Positions 23,985 to 32,479 are shown, counted from the first letter of the stretch. The stretch is DNA of 64,000 bases from Bacillota bacterium (GCA_021768085.1 JAETOJ010000006.1:61190-125189), one strand, 5' to 3'. Program-made: numbers and translations. The notes: generated by a model not told the origin, from the sequence alone.

Positions 23985-24494
23985 ATGAACGCAGCGCAGC
24001 GCCGGGGACGCATTTTGGAGGAGCTGAAGGTCGCGGAGGGGCCGCTGTCCGCCACCGCCCTGGCCCAGAGGCTGTCGGTGAGCCGGCAGATCATCGTGGG
24101 GGACGTGGCCCTGCTCCGGGCGGCGGGGGAGGGGATCACCGCCACCCCCCGGGGCTACGTGCTGGACGCCCCCCGGGCAGGGCTGGTGGCCACGGTGGCC
24201 TGCGCCCACAGCGGGGCGGATATGGAGCGGGAGCTGACCCTGATGGTGGATCAGGGCTGCACGGTGGAGAACGTCATCGTGGAGCACCCGGTGTACGGCC
24301 AGCTCACCGGGCCGCTGGAGCTGTCCTCCCGGTACGACGTGTCGGAATTTATCCGCAGGGTGAGGGAGTGCGAGGCCCAGCCCCTGTCCGCCCTGACGGA
24401 CGGGGTGCACCTGCACCGGCTGCGCTGCCCGGACGAGGGGGCCCTGGAGCGGGTGCGGGCGGCGCTGGATGGGGCGGGGTTTCTGGTGAAATGA
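23985..24494 (+). CDS. niaR: NiaR-type niacin-responsive transcriptional repressor (HTH plus 3H domain)
   Basis: A 169-residue repressor. The N-terminal HTH_11 domain (RRGRILEELKVAEGPLSA, VSRQIIVGDVALLRA) is followed by the 3H domain, named for three conserved His; they are visible in ACAHSG, EHPVYGQLTG and TDGVHLHRL. Family members (YrxA/NiaR) bind nicotinic acid with a metal at the His cluster and repress NAD-synthesis or niacin-uptake genes. ATG 23985 has AAGGAGG 7 nt upstream. No nadABC genes are nearby, but a near-identical operator core lies before the PTS_EIIC_2 gene 630 nt downstream of the niaR stop. Confidence 0.92.
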   Translation: MNAAQRRGRILEELKVAEGPLSATALAQRLSVSRQIIVGDVALLRAAGEGITATPRGYVLDAPRAGLVATVACAHSGADMERELTLMVDQGCTVENVIVEHPVYGQLTGPLELSSRYDVSEFIRRVRECEAQPLSALTDGVHLHRLRCPDEGALERVRAALDGAGFLVK

Positions 24495-24507
24495 GCGGGC
24501 GCAGCCT

Positions 24508-24636
24508 GTAGTCGTGCTGCGAAGCCTCCGCGACGGGGTCTAAGGTCTCCGACTGCGCGAAAACCCATCCAGCGCCTTCGGCGCTTCCTTGGGCTTTTCG
24601 GCTCCGCTCCGGCCTTAGCCCTCTGCTCCCGGCTTC
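24508..24636 (-). repeat. ~120-bp dispersed hairpin element, copy 2 (inverted)
   Basis: Reverse complement of this segment aligns with 10781-10893 over its whole length apart from the hairpin loop: CCGGGAGCAG, CTAAG, CCGGAGCGGAGC, GAAAA-CCC, GGGTTTT-GCG, AGTCGGAG, CCGTCGCG. It sits directly after niaR and makes up most of the 224-bp gap before the XRE gene. Confidence 0.75.
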
Positions 24637-24718
24637 TCCGCAACCTATAGTTGCCCGATATTTGGTGGACGCAACCGGGGTTTTCCCGTAAAATGAGGCC
24701 ATCAAAGGAGGTAATGTC

Positions 24719-25066
24719 ATGAGTGCCATGAGAAGCCTGTTTATGATCCTGCCCATCATCCTGGCCATCACCTTCGGGCTGGTGCTCCCGGCGGTGGTGA
24801 TCGTCCTGCTGATCCGCGCCCTGCTGAAGTACCTGCGCTCCGATGACCGGCGAAGCCCGCCGGAGCAGAGCCGGAGTCTGGGCGAGGCCCTCAAAGCCCG
24901 CCGGACCGCCGCCAGCTACACCCAGGAGTACGTGGCGGAGACGCTGGGGGTGAGCCGGCAGGCGGTGTCCAAGTGGGAGAACGGCACGTCGGAGCCCAGC
25001 ACCGCCAACCTGATGGCCTTGGCCCGGATGTACCAGGTGACGGTGGACGAGCTGCTGGGCGGGTGA
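24719..25066 (+). CDS. Membrane-anchored XRE-family regulator
   Basis: 115 residues: one N-terminal transmembrane helix (about LPIILAITFGLVLPAVVIVL, residues 11-32), a short linker, then a standard helix-turn-helix (GEALKARRTAASYTQEYVAETLG, VSRQAVSKWENGTSEPS) ending VTVDELLGG. AAAGGAGG is 7 nt before the ATG. HTH proteins with an N-terminal membrane segment are unusual compared with the common C-terminal membrane version. Target unknown; lies between niaR and the PTS_EIIC_2 gene. Confidence 0.88.
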   Translation: MSAMRSLFMILPIILAITFGLVLPAVVIVLLIRALLKYLRSDDRRSPPEQSRSLGEALKARRTAASYTQEYVAETLGVSRQAVSKWENGTSEPSTANLMALARMYQVTVDELLGG

Positions 25067-25095
25067 TGCCCCCCGGATTTTGGGCAAAAAGACGG

Positions 25096-25124
25096 TTGAC
25101 ATTTTCCCCCTGTCCCTGTATCAT
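25096..25124 (+). promoter_or_regulatory. Strong sigma-A promoter of the PTS_EIIC_2 gene
   Basis: TTGACA (25096-25101), 17-nt spacer, TATCAT (25119-25124). The predicted start point falls inside the palindrome that begins at 25124. Confidence 0.85.
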
Positions 25125-25159
25125 AGTCCGCACAGGTGTCTTGACACCTGTGCGGACTA
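25124..25159. promoter_or_regulatory. Perfect 36-bp palindrome, candidate NiaR operator
   Basis: Two perfect 17-nt arms (TAGTCCGCACAGGTGTC and its complement) are separated by TT. The centre GGTGTCTTGACACC has the TGTC-TT-GACA core that I recall for NiaR sites and shares nine identical bases with the niaR promoter. Its position at the transcription start would block the promoter. As RNA it would also form a long hairpin, so a terminator or 5' stem-loop role is the alternative. Confidence 0.65.
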
Positions 25160-25228
25160 CTTGCTTTTTGTCAGCCTCCCCCGCCGAAGGCGGGGGAGGC
25201 TGCGGCCAAGCAGATTTGAGGGGTACAT

Positions 25229-26326
25229 ATGGAAAAGGTAAAGGCGTTCCTGAAACGCAAGGACATTGTCCTATCTGCCAAGCGGTACAGCATCGACGCC
25301 CTGGGGGCCATGGCCCAGGGCCTGTTCTGCTCCCTGCTCATCGGCACCATCGTGAAAACCCTGGGCGAGCAGATCGGGGTGCAGTTCCTGATCGACGTGG
25401 GCAACTATGCCTCCGCCATGAGCGGCGCGGCCATGGCCGTGGCCATCGGCTGGGCGCTGAAGGCGCCTCCCATGGTGCTGTTCTCCCTGGCCACGGTGGG
25501 CTACGCCGCCAACGCCCTGGGCAGCACCACCCTGGACGGCGGCAAGGGGGCCGGGGGCCCGCTGGCGGTGCTGTTCATCGCCATCCTGGCCGCCGAGTGC
25601 GGCAAGGCCGTCTCCAAGGAGACAAAGGTGGATATCCTGGTCACCCCTCTGGTGACGATTTTAGCGGGGGTGGGCCTGTCCGCCCTGCTGGCCCCGGCCA
25701 TCGGCACCGCCGCCACCGCCATCGGGGCCGTCACCCGGCTGGCCACCGACGAGCAGCCCCTGCTCATGGGCGTCCTGGTCAGCGTGGTCATCGGCGTGGC
25801 GCTGACCCTGCCCATCTCCTCCGCCGCCATCTGCGCCGCCTTCTCCCTGACGGGGCTGGCGGGGGGCGCTGCGGTGGCTGGCTGCTGCGCCAATATGGTG
25901 GGCTTTGCGGTGCTGTCCTTCAAGGAGAACCGCTGGGGCGGGCTGGTGAGCCAGGGTATCGGCACCTCCATGCTCCAGATGGGCAACATCGTGAAGAACC
26001 CCCGGATCTGGCTGCCCGCCATTTTGACCTCCGCCATCACCGGGCCGCTGGCCACCTGCGTGTTCAAGCTGGAGATGAACGGCCCCCCGGTGTCCGCCGG
26101 CATGGGCACCTGCGGGCTGGTGGGGCAGATCGGGGTGTGGACGGGCTGGATCGCCCCCAGCGAACAGGCCCTGGCCAACGGCGCGTCCGCCATCACCCCC
26201 GGCGCTTTTGAGTGGGTGGGGCTGATCCTGATCTCCTTTGTGCTGCCCGCGGTGCTGTGCTGGGCCTTCGGGATCTGGTTCCGGAGGATCGGGTGGATCA
26301 AGGAGGGCGACCTCAAATTGGATTGA
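25229..26326 (+). CDS. PTS_EIIC_2 (PfoR-like) family membrane transporter, candidate niacin transporter
   Basis: A 365-residue polytopic protein with about ten membrane segments. It matches the stand-alone EIIC-like family (pfam PTS_EIIC_2, PfoR/COG3641): KRYSIDALGAMAQGLFCSLL start, GGPLAVLFIAILAAECGK, LPISSAAICAAFSLTGLAGG and FKLEMNGPPVSAGMGTCGLVG. No EIIA or EIIB domain or active-site His/Cys for phosphotransfer is encoded nearby, so classical PTS transport is doubtful. TTGAGGGG precedes the ATG. The promoter with a NiaR-like palindrome makes uptake of nicotinic acid or a precursor the leading hypothesis; this is inference from regulation only. Confidence 0.85.
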   Translation: MEKVKAFLKRKDIVLSAKRYSIDALGAMAQGLFCSLLIGTIVKTLGEQIGVQFLIDVGNYASAMSGAAMAVAIGWALKAPPMVLFSLATVGYAANALGSTTLDGGKGAGGPLAVLFIAILAAECGKAVSKETKVDILVTPLVTILAGVGLSALLAPAIGTAATAIGAVTRLATDEQPLLMGVLVSVVIGVALTLPISSAAICAAFSLTGLAGGAAVAGCCANMVGFAVLSFKENRWGGLVSQGIGTSMLQMGNIVKNPRIWLPAILTSAITGPLATCVFKLEMNGPPVSAGMGTCGLVGQIGVWTGWIAPSEQALANGASAITPGAFEWVGLILISFVLPAVLCWAFGIWFRRIGWIKEGDLKLD

Positions 26327-26336
26327 ACAGGCGGCG

Positions 26337-26383
26337 GAAAAAACAAAACCCCCGGCCTCTGTCTGAAACAGGGGCCGGGGGTT
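26337..26383 (-). terminator. Bidirectional terminator between PTS_EIIC_2 and PBP2 genes
   Basis: AACCCCCGGCC (26347-26357) and GGCCGGGGGTT (26373-26383) form an 11-bp stem with an inner CTGT/ACAG extension. On the minus strand it is followed by TTGTTTTTT, on the plus strand only by CTTT. Confidence 0.85.
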
Positions 26384-26408
26384 CTTTGCGCTTTATCAAG
26401 AAACAGTA

Positions 26409-28619
26409 TTACCGCAGCAGGGCGTTCTCCCCGGTGACGGTGTCCAGGGAGCTGCCCGTGGAGAAGTACTGGGCCAGGATGCCCGCCGCCAGCTCCGCCA
26501 GGGAGCCGCCGGCGTCCCCGCCCTCGGACACCAGGCACAGGGCCACCTGGGGGTCGTCATAGGGGGCGAAGCACACAAACAGGGCGTTGGTGGACGCCGC
26601 GTGGGAGGAGGTCTCCGCCGTACCCGTCTTACAGCCCACCTCCACCGGCAGGGAGGAGAACCACCGGGCCATGGAGGCGGTCTTGGACAGGTCGTACATC
26701 CCCTGCTTCACCGCCTGGAGGTGGGTGGGGTTTAGGTCGATGGTGTCCTTGGGCTGGGCGTTATAGGTCTCGGTGACCTGGCTGTAGTCATTGGACTTGT
26801 ACTCCTTCAGCAGGTGGCAGGCGTAGTGGTTGCCGCCATTCACCAGGGTGGCCACGTAATTGGCCAGCTGGAGGGGGGTGAACAGATGATAGCCCTGACC
26901 GATGGAGGCGGATAGGGTGTCGCCGTCATACCACTGCTCGTCCAGCAGCCTGGAGGTCTCCGGGCTGGCCCGCAGGCCCTTCTCCTCCGCCAGCTCGATG
27001 CCGGTGTACTCCCCCAGGCCAAATTTCTGGGCGTATTTGTCGATGTTGGCGATGGTGGTGCGCCGGCCCACATCGTAGAAGAAGCAGTTGCAGGAGTCCT
27101 TGATGGCTTGGGTCACGTTGTCCCTCCCGTGCCGGCCCGGAAAGATCCAGCAGTGGGGGGTGTAGGAGGGGGCATAGAAGGTATAGGTTCCGGTGCACTC
27201 CACCCGCTCGGTGGGGGTGATGGTGCCGGTGTCCAGGGCGGCGATGGCGGTGAGCATCTTGAAGGTGGAGCCGGGGGAGTACCGGCCCTTGACCGCCCGG
27301 TTCAGCATGGGTTTGTCGGGGTCGTCCAGGAGCTGGCTGTAGTTCTCCCGGAAGGTGGCCAGATCGTAGGTGGGGTAGGAGGCCAGGGCCAGCACCCCGC
27401 CGCTCATGTCCACCACGGCGGCGGCCATGGGCTGGGGCTCCTCCTGCCGCTGGGCGTACTGGGCCAGCAGATCCTCCACTGTGGCCTGGAGGGCGATGTC
27501 CAGGGTGAGCACCACGTTCTCCCCCGGGGCGGGCTCGGTTTTCCACTGCTGGCTGATGATGTTGCCGTCGTTGTCCTTCTCCATGAGCCGCTGGCCGCTG
27601 GAGCCGTGTAAGCGCTCCTCAAAGGCCAGCTCCACCCCATCCTGGCCCACCACGGCGTTCATGGGGTAGCCCAGCTCCTTGTACTTGGGCCAATCGGCCC
27701 GGCTGATCTGCCCGGTGTAGCCCAGCACATGGGCGGCACTGGAGGTGCCGTACTTCCGGGCGGAGGCGGTGACAATCCGCACCCCGGCCAGCCCCTGCTC
27801 CTTCACCTTGGCGATGAAGGTGATATCCACCCCCTGGGCGAACACATAGGTGGTGTTGCTCACCTCGTACCGCCGCAGGTAGATCTCGTACATCACCCCG
27901 GCCAGCTCCCGCATTTCCCGGGTGATGCCGCCGCCGTCCTCCGTCAGACCGAAGGACTGGCCCGCCGCGCCCAAAGCCCCCGTCAGCCCCCGGTACTCCC
28001 GGGACAGGGTGGCCTTGTCCTCCTCCAGCAGGCCGAAGGTGACGCACATCTTGGCCAGCAGTTCCCCTGCCTCCGGGCGGGCCAGGGCGGCGTCCTTCAC
28101 CCAGCCGCAGCCCCCGTCCTTTTGGGCCAGACTGCCCAGGGCGGTGGCGACGTTCACCACCTCGCCGTCCTCGGTCTCAGTCTGGTAGGACAGGGGGTCG
28201 GCGGTGGTGTACCGCCAGGGGGCGGTTTTGGAGATGGACAGGGAGTCGGCCCACTCCACCCCTTCCTCCCGGCAGATGTCCAGCAGGGCGGAGAGGATGT
28301 CCAGCCGCTGATCCGAGGGCATGGCGTCCCAGTCCAGCTCCACGTTGTAGCTCAGCTCGTTGGTCACCAGCACCCGGCCGTACCGATCCAGGATCTCCCC
28401 CCGGATGCTGTCCACCTGCTCCGTATCGGAGATGTGGACGTTGGTGCTGGAGCGGTAGTCCGCCCCCCGCACGATCTGGAGCTGGTACAGCACCAGGAAA
28501 AAGCCCGCCAGCACCCCGCAGAACAGGAAGATCAGCAGATTGGTGCGCAGCTTTAGACGGCGGGCCTCCCGCTCCGCCTTCTCCTCCTGGATGTGGGTGT
28601 GATCAAAGGGGTTATTCAT
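26409..28619 (-). CDS. Class B penicillin-binding protein (PBP2/MrdA type)
   Basis: Peptidoglycan DD-transpeptidase of 736 residues working with RodA in wall elongation. A cytoplasmic tail and one membrane helix (LLIFLFCGVLAGFFLVLYQL) precede the PBP dimerisation domain (VDSIRGEILDRYGRVL). The transpeptidase domain has nucleophile Ser451 in the STFK box (SPGSTFKM), the SCN motif (KDSCNCFFY) and KTGTAE. The ATG at 28619 has GGGAGG 7 nt upstream; the frame stays open upstream but there overlaps mreD out of frame. Coupled to mreD with an 8-nt overlap, the typical mre-mrd arrangement. Followed by a strong terminator. Confidence 0.93.
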   Translation of the reverse strand: MNNPFDHTHIQEEKAEREARRLKLRTNLLIFLFCGVLAGFFLVLYQLQIVRGADYRSSTNVHISDTEQVDSIRGEILDRYGRVLVTNELSYNVELDWDAMPSDQRLDILSALLDICREEGVEWADSLSISKTAPWRYTTADPLSYQTETEDGEVVNVATALGSLAQKDGGCGWVKDAALARPEAGELLAKMCVTFGLLEEDKATLSREYRGLTGALGAAGQSFGLTEDGGGITREMRELAGVMYEIYLRRYEVSNTTYVFAQGVDITFIAKVKEQGLAGVRIVTASARKYGTSSAAHVLGYTGQISRADWPKYKELGYPMNAVVGQDGVELAFEERLHGSSGQRLMEKDNDGNIISQQWKTEPAPGENVVLTLDIALQATVEDLLAQYAQRQEEPQPMAAAVVDMSGGVLALASYPTYDLATFRENYSQLLDDPDKPMLNRAVKGRYSPGSTFKMLTAIAALDTGTITPTERVECTGTYTFYAPSYTPHCWIFPGRHGRDNVTQAIKDSCNCFFYDVGRRTTIANIDKYAQKFGLGEYTGIELAEEKGLRASPETSRLLDEQWYDGDTLSASIGQGYHLFTPLQLANYVATLVNGGNHYACHLLKEYKSNDYSQVTETYNAQPKDTIDLNPTHLQAVKQGMYDLSKTASMARWFSSLPVEVGCKTGTAETSSHAASTNALFVCFAPYDDPQVALCLVSEGGDAGGSLAELAAGILAQYFSTGSSLDTVTGENALLR

Positions 28620-29115
28620 GGTAAATCCTCCCGTAATGGATGCAGCAGAACCGGCCCAGCCAGTAGACGGGCAGGATGAAGGCCAGGGAGCACAGCAGCT
28701 CCGGTCCTGCCACCCGGAGCAGGGTCTCCACCGGAGCCGTCCGGGCCAGCAGGCGGCTGCCCACCGCCCAGCCCTCCCAGACAAGCAGGACGCCGACGGA
28801 GCAGATCAGATGGCCCCACACGTCCCGCCGGAGCAGATACTGAGCGCACAGCCCCGCCGCCCAGCCGAACAGGGCCAGCGCGGCCACACAGCCCGCCCCC
28901 AGATGGCCCAGCCCGGATAACACCGCCCCGCAGGCCATGCCGTAAATGGCCCCGAAGGGGGCACCCTCCAGCGTCCCCCCGGCCACGGCCAGCACAGGCA
29001 GCAGCAGGGGCAGAGGGATGGGCAAGGGGGCGACGACATAATAATTCACCACCGCCGTCACAACCAGGGCGGCGAGGTAGGCGATCCATTTTAAGATGAT
29101 GTCATGTCTTGTCAT
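28612..29115 (-). CDS. mreD: Rod shape-determining protein MreD
   Basis: A 167-residue integral membrane protein with about five helices: LKWIAYLAALVVTAVVNYYV, LLPVLAVAGGTLEGAPFGAIYG, then VAALALFGWAAGLCAQYLL. GGTLEGAPFGAIYGMACG is the conserved MreD region. It belongs to the elongasome with MreB/C, PBP2 and RodA. The start at 29115 has no good ribosome site; a terminator-like hairpin with TTTT ends 6 nt upstream, so expression may be attenuated. Unlike most genomes, mreB and mreC are not upstream; miaB is there instead. Confidence 0.85.
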   Translation of the reverse strand: MTRHDIILKWIAYLAALVVTAVVNYYVVAPLPIPLPLLLPVLAVAGGTLEGAPFGAIYGMACGAVLSGLGHLGAGCVAALALFGWAAGLCAQYLLRRDVWGHLICSVGVLLVWEGWAVGSRLLARTAPVETLLRVAGPELLCSLAFILPVYWLGRFCCIHYGRIYHE

Positions 29116-29120
29116 AATGA

Positions 29121-29159
29121 AAAGGGGCCCCCGCAAAGCCGACCCTTGGCTTTGTGGGG
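29121..29159 (-). terminator. Terminator-like hairpin just before mreD
   Basis: On the minus strand CCCC-CAAAGCC pairs with GGCTTTG-GGGG (single mismatch) and is followed by GCCCCTTTTCATT and the mreD ATG. It separates miaB from mreD-pbp. No promoter is obvious between it and mreD. Confidence 0.6.
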
Positions 29160-29280
29160 AGAGGAGGGGCAGCGAAATGAACGAGCTTTCGCCGCAGGCG
29201 GAAGTGAGCGATATGGAGCTTGCCCCGACGAGGTCATGGGCATGGGAAAGGGACTCCTTCAAATACAGTATCAAAAAGGC

Positions 29281-30693
29281 TCAGATTAACTCCCCGAACA
29301 GGGCCCAGGTGGAGCAGTCCGTGATCCGGATATCGGCGTATTGGCCGATGAGGGCCCCGTCCCCGTCCAGGTGCACCAGCCGGCCCCCAGCGGTGCGGGC
29401 GGTGAGGCTGTGCCGGGGGTCGTCCCCGGCGCCGTCAATGAGGCAGTGCTGCACGGTGCCGATGTACGCCCGGTGCTTTTCCAGGGAGATGCGGTTCTGG
29501 GCCTCCACCAGCCGGTCGAAGTTGGCGGACTTCTCCGATTTTGGCATGGGGTCGGGCAGCTCCGCCGCCGGGGTGCCTTTCCGGGGGGAGTAAATAAAGG
29601 TGAACAGCGCGTCGAAGCGGACTTCCTCAATGAGGGACAGGGTCTCCTCAAATTCTTCTGTAGTCTCCCCGGGGAAGCCCACGATCACATCTGAGGTGAG
29701 CACCACGTCCGGGATGCGCGCCCGAAGGGCGGCCACCTTGTCCAGATACTGCTCCCGGGTGTACCGCCGGTTCATGGCGCCCAGCACCCGGCTGCTCCCC
29801 GACTGGAAGGGCAGGTGGATCACCGGGGCCACTTTATCACACGCTGCCATCACGTCGAACAGCTTCTCGGTGGCGTCCTTGGGGTGGGAGGTCATGAAGC
29901 GCAGGAGGAAGTCCCCGGGCAGCTCCGCCGCCGCCTCCAGCAGCCGGGGGAAGTCCCAGTCCCCCTCCAGATCCTTGCCGTAGGAGTTGACGTTCTGGCC
30001 CAGCAGGGTGATCTCCTTGTAGCCTTGCTCCGCCAATTCCCGGATCTCGTTCAGAATGATCTCAGGTTCCCGGCTGCGCTCCCGGCCCCGGGTGTAGGGC
30101 ACAATGCAGTAGGAGCAAAAGTTGTTGCAGCCGTACATGATGGACACCCACGCCTTCAACGTCCCGGAGCGGCGGACGGGCAGACCCTCGGCGATGGCCC
30201 CGTCATCGGGCTGTGTCTCGAACACCCGGCCCCGGCGCAGGAACACCCGGCGCAGGAACTCCGGGAAGCGCCATAGCTGCTGGGGGCCAAAGACCAGATC
30301 CACATGGCGGTAGGACTGGCGCAGCCGCTGGGCCACATGGGCCTCCTGAGCCATGCAGCCGCACAGGCAGATGATTTGATTGGGGTTGCGGCGCTTGCCG
30401 TGCACCAGGGCGCCCACGTTGCCGAACACCCGTTGCTCCGCGTGCTCCCGGATGGCGCAGGTGTTGATCACGATGACGTCCGCGCCCTCCTCGGCGTCCG
30501 CGATCTCGTAGCCCATCTCGGCCAGCATCCCCCGGAGCAGCTCGGAGTCGGCCTCGTTCTGCTGGCAGCCGTAGGTGTCCACCCAGGCGCGGGGGGGCGC
30601 TGGGCGCTGGGCGTTCAGGGCGCGCAGCTGGGCGCAGTATTCCTTTTGTTTGGCGATGTCCTCGGCGGGAATGACGGGTGTGGTTCGGTTCAA
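29281..30693 (-). CDS. miaB: tRNA-2-methylthio-N6-dimethylallyladenosine synthase MiaB
   Basis: Radical SAM methylthiotransferase that modifies i6A37 in tRNAs reading UNN codons. 470 residues: the N-terminal UPF0004 domain with cluster Cys in TYGCQQNEAD, NTCAIREHA and CLCGCMAQ; the radical-SAM domain with the CxxxCxxC motif in YGCNNFCSYCIVPYTRGRE; and a C-terminal TRAM domain ending IRITDCSTWALFGELI. The start is TTG at 30693, with GGGAGG 8 nt upstream and no better in-frame ATG. No mutS/mutL is adjacent. Confidence 0.95.
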   Translation of the reverse strand: MNRTTPVIPAEDIAKQKEYCAQLRALNAQRPAPPRAWVDTYGCQQNEADSELLRGMLAEMGYEIADAEEGADVIVINTCAIREHAEQRVFGNVGALVHGKRRNPNQIICLCGCMAQEAHVAQRLRQSYRHVDLVFGPQQLWRFPEFLRRVFLRRGRVFETQPDDGAIAEGLPVRRSGTLKAWVSIMYGCNNFCSYCIVPYTRGRERSREPEIILNEIRELAEQGYKEITLLGQNVNSYGKDLEGDWDFPRLLEAAAELPGDFLLRFMTSHPKDATEKLFDVMAACDKVAPVIHLPFQSGSSRVLGAMNRRYTREQYLDKVAALRARIPDVVLTSDVIVGFPGETTEEFEETLSLIEEVRFDALFTFIYSPRKGTPAAELPDPMPKSEKSANFDRLVEAQNRISLEKHRAYIGTVQHCLIDGAGDDPRHSLTARTAGGRLVHLDGDGALIGQYADIRITDCSTWALFGELI

Positions 30694-30784
30694 GGGCGGA
30701 TCCTCCCTGGAAAAAGTTTGTGAGATAAGCCGGACAAGTTTTCCTTGACAGGGGTTATGTCACCTGTTTCCTCTGAGTTCGGAT

Positions 30785-30824
30785 TGTGGAAAACTGTGTG
30801 GAAGTTGTTGAAAACTGTGGAACG
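30785..30824. other. Cluster of three TGTGGAA (DnaA-box-like) motifs
   Basis: TGTGGAAAA (30785), TGTGGAAGT (30797) and TGTGGAACG (30816) lie on the same strand within 40 bp in the AT-richer gap before miaB. TGTGGAAAA is the complement of the weak DnaA box TTTTCCACA. No dnaA or dnaN gene is near, so an origin is unlikely; regulation by DnaA is possible. Confidence 0.35.
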
Positions 30825-30957
30825 GCGGGGGATTAGGCCGTTGGGGCCCGGGGAAAGCTGTCGAAAATTGTAACTTTTTTGTAACGAAAATAAGAACAAA
30901 TAAATTATGTGGCACCCGCTGCGCTGGGCTGCCGTATGGGGGCACCTTCAGCGGCCT

Positions 30958-32352
30958 TTATTGGTTCAGCCGTGCGGCGACAACTCGCGCGGCCTTGACG
31001 CCGGACGCCCCCGCCTGGGCCAGGCCCCGGGTGACCCCGGCGCCGTCCCCCACGGCGAAGAAGCCGGGCAGGGCAGTCTCCAGCTCGCCGGACAGCTTGA
31101 TCCGGGCGGAGTAGAACTTCACTTCCGCGCCGTAGAGCAGAGTGTCGTAGTTGGCGGTGCCCGGAGCCAGCTTGTCCAGGGCGTAGATCATCTCGATGAT
31201 GTCGTCCAGCTGCCGCTTGGGCAGGGCCAGGGACAGATCCCCCGGCACCGCAGCGGTGAGGGTGGGCCGGACGAAGGAATGGTCCAGCCGGTGGTCGTTG
31301 GTGCGGATGCCCGCTACAAGGTCGCCGAACCGCTGCACCAGCACGCCCCCGGCCAGCATATTGGACAGAGAGGCGATATGCTTGCCATACCGATAGGGCT
31401 CGTTGAAGGGGGAGGTGAAGCGGTTGGACACCAGCAGGGCGAAGTTGGTGTTCTCCGAGCGCAGGGCGGGGTCGGAGTAGGAGTGGCCGTTGACGGTGTT
31501 GATGCCCTCCACGTTCTCCGCCACCACGTGGCCGTAGGGATTCATGCAGAAGGTGCGCACCTGATCGCCGTACTGCTTGGTGCGGTACACCAGCTTGGAC
31601 TCGTACACCACGTCGGTGATGTGCTCAAACACGGTGGCGGGCAGCTCCACCCGCACGCCGATGTCCACCTGGTTGTTCAGCAGCTCCAGCCCCAGCCCCT
31701 TGCACTGGTTGGCGAACCACTCCGCCCCGGAGCGGCCCGGGCCCGCGATGAGATAGGGGGCAGTGAAGCGCTCCCCGGCCTCCGTTATGAGGGTGTAAAC
31801 GCCCTCATTCGCCTCGATGGTGGTGACGGCGGTATCGAACTGGAAGGTGTGCTTGTCTCGGATGGCCTCGTAGATGCTGGTGAGGATGTTCAGGTTGTTC
31901 TCCGTGCCCAGGTGCTTGCACCGGGCCTGGAGTAGATGCAGGTCGTACTTCAGCGCCTCCCGCTCCAGGGCTTTTGCCTCCGGGGTGGCGGTGGAGTAGA
32001 CCTGGGTGGTGGCGCCGTGCTTGACATTCAGGGCGTCCACGTAGTCGATGAGCTCCATGACCTCCTTCTGATCCAGGAAGTCGGTGAGCCAGCCGCCGAA
32101 GGCGGTGGTGAAGTTGAACTTGCCGTCGGAGAAGGCCCCCGCGCCCCCGAAGCCGCACATGGTGCCGCACACCCTGCACTGGACGCAGGAGCGGGTCTTG
32201 CCCGCCACGATGGGGCACTGGCGGCGGTAGATATCCGCCCCCTGATCCACCACCAGCACCCGGGCGGAGGGGCACTTCAGCGCCAGCTCATAGGCGGCGT
32301 AGATACCGGCCTCGCCGGTGCCCAGGATCATCACATCGTAGTTGGTGTTCAT
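30958..32352 (-). CDS. FAD-dependent oxidoreductase (COG2509-type dehydrogenase)
   Basis: Flavoprotein of 464 residues with the N-terminal Rossmann motif ILGTGEAGIYAAYEL and the C-terminal FAD-site FFAVGDGAGVTRGLAQAGASG. Between them is a cysteine patch (RSCVQCRVCGTMCGFGGAG) and GAFSDGKFN, typical of the large uncharacterised family COG2509. The reaction is unknown; related proteins are annotated as NAD(P)/FAD dehydrogenases. ATG 32352 has GAGGAG 7 nt upstream. It stands alone between a deacetylase gene and miaB. Confidence 0.88.
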   Translation of the reverse strand: MNTNYDVMILGTGEAGIYAAYELALKCPSARVLVVDQGADIYRRQCPIVAGKTRSCVQCRVCGTMCGFGGAGAFSDGKFNFTTAFGGWLTDFLDQKEVMELIDYVDALNVKHGATTQVYSTATPEAKALEREALKYDLHLLQARCKHLGTENNLNILTSIYEAIRDKHTFQFDTAVTTIEANEGVYTLITEAGERFTAPYLIAGPGRSGAEWFANQCKGLGLELLNNQVDIGVRVELPATVFEHITDVVYESKLVYRTKQYGDQVRTFCMNPYGHVVAENVEGINTVNGHSYSDPALRSENTNFALLVSNRFTSPFNEPYRYGKHIASLSNMLAGGVLVQRFGDLVAGIRTNDHRLDHSFVRPTLTAAVPGDLSLALPKRQLDDIIEMIYALDKLAPGTANYDTLLYGAEVKFYSARIKLSGELETALPGFFAVGDGAGVTRGLAQAGASGVKAARVVAARLNQ

Positions 32353-32448
32353 AGGGGATCTCCTCTCCAAATAGTTGGGCGCAAAACAATACAGTTTACA
32401 GTATAGCATGAACCCGCGCCCCGCACAAGGGGTTCACAGAAAGTTAAC

Positions 32449-32474
32449 GCCCGCCTGCCATAAGGCAGGCGGGC
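32449..32474 (-). terminator. Hairpin after the second deacetylase gene
   Basis: GCCCGCCTGCC and GGCAGGCGGGC form an 11-bp perfect stem with a 4-nt loop, 6 nt after the stop; followed on the minus strand by GTTAACTTTCT, a weak U-tract. Confidence 0.7.
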
Positions 32475-32479
32475 GCGGT

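Noticed and set aside
25124..25159. Palindrome as a simple terminator of the XRE gene
   Set aside because: It lies directly at the predicted start point of a consensus promoter and has no U-run directly after the stem; kept as an alternative only.
30785..30824. Chromosomal origin of replication
   Set aside because: Only three weak DnaA-box-like motifs, no AT-rich unwinding element and no dnaA/dnaN/rnpA-type neighbours.
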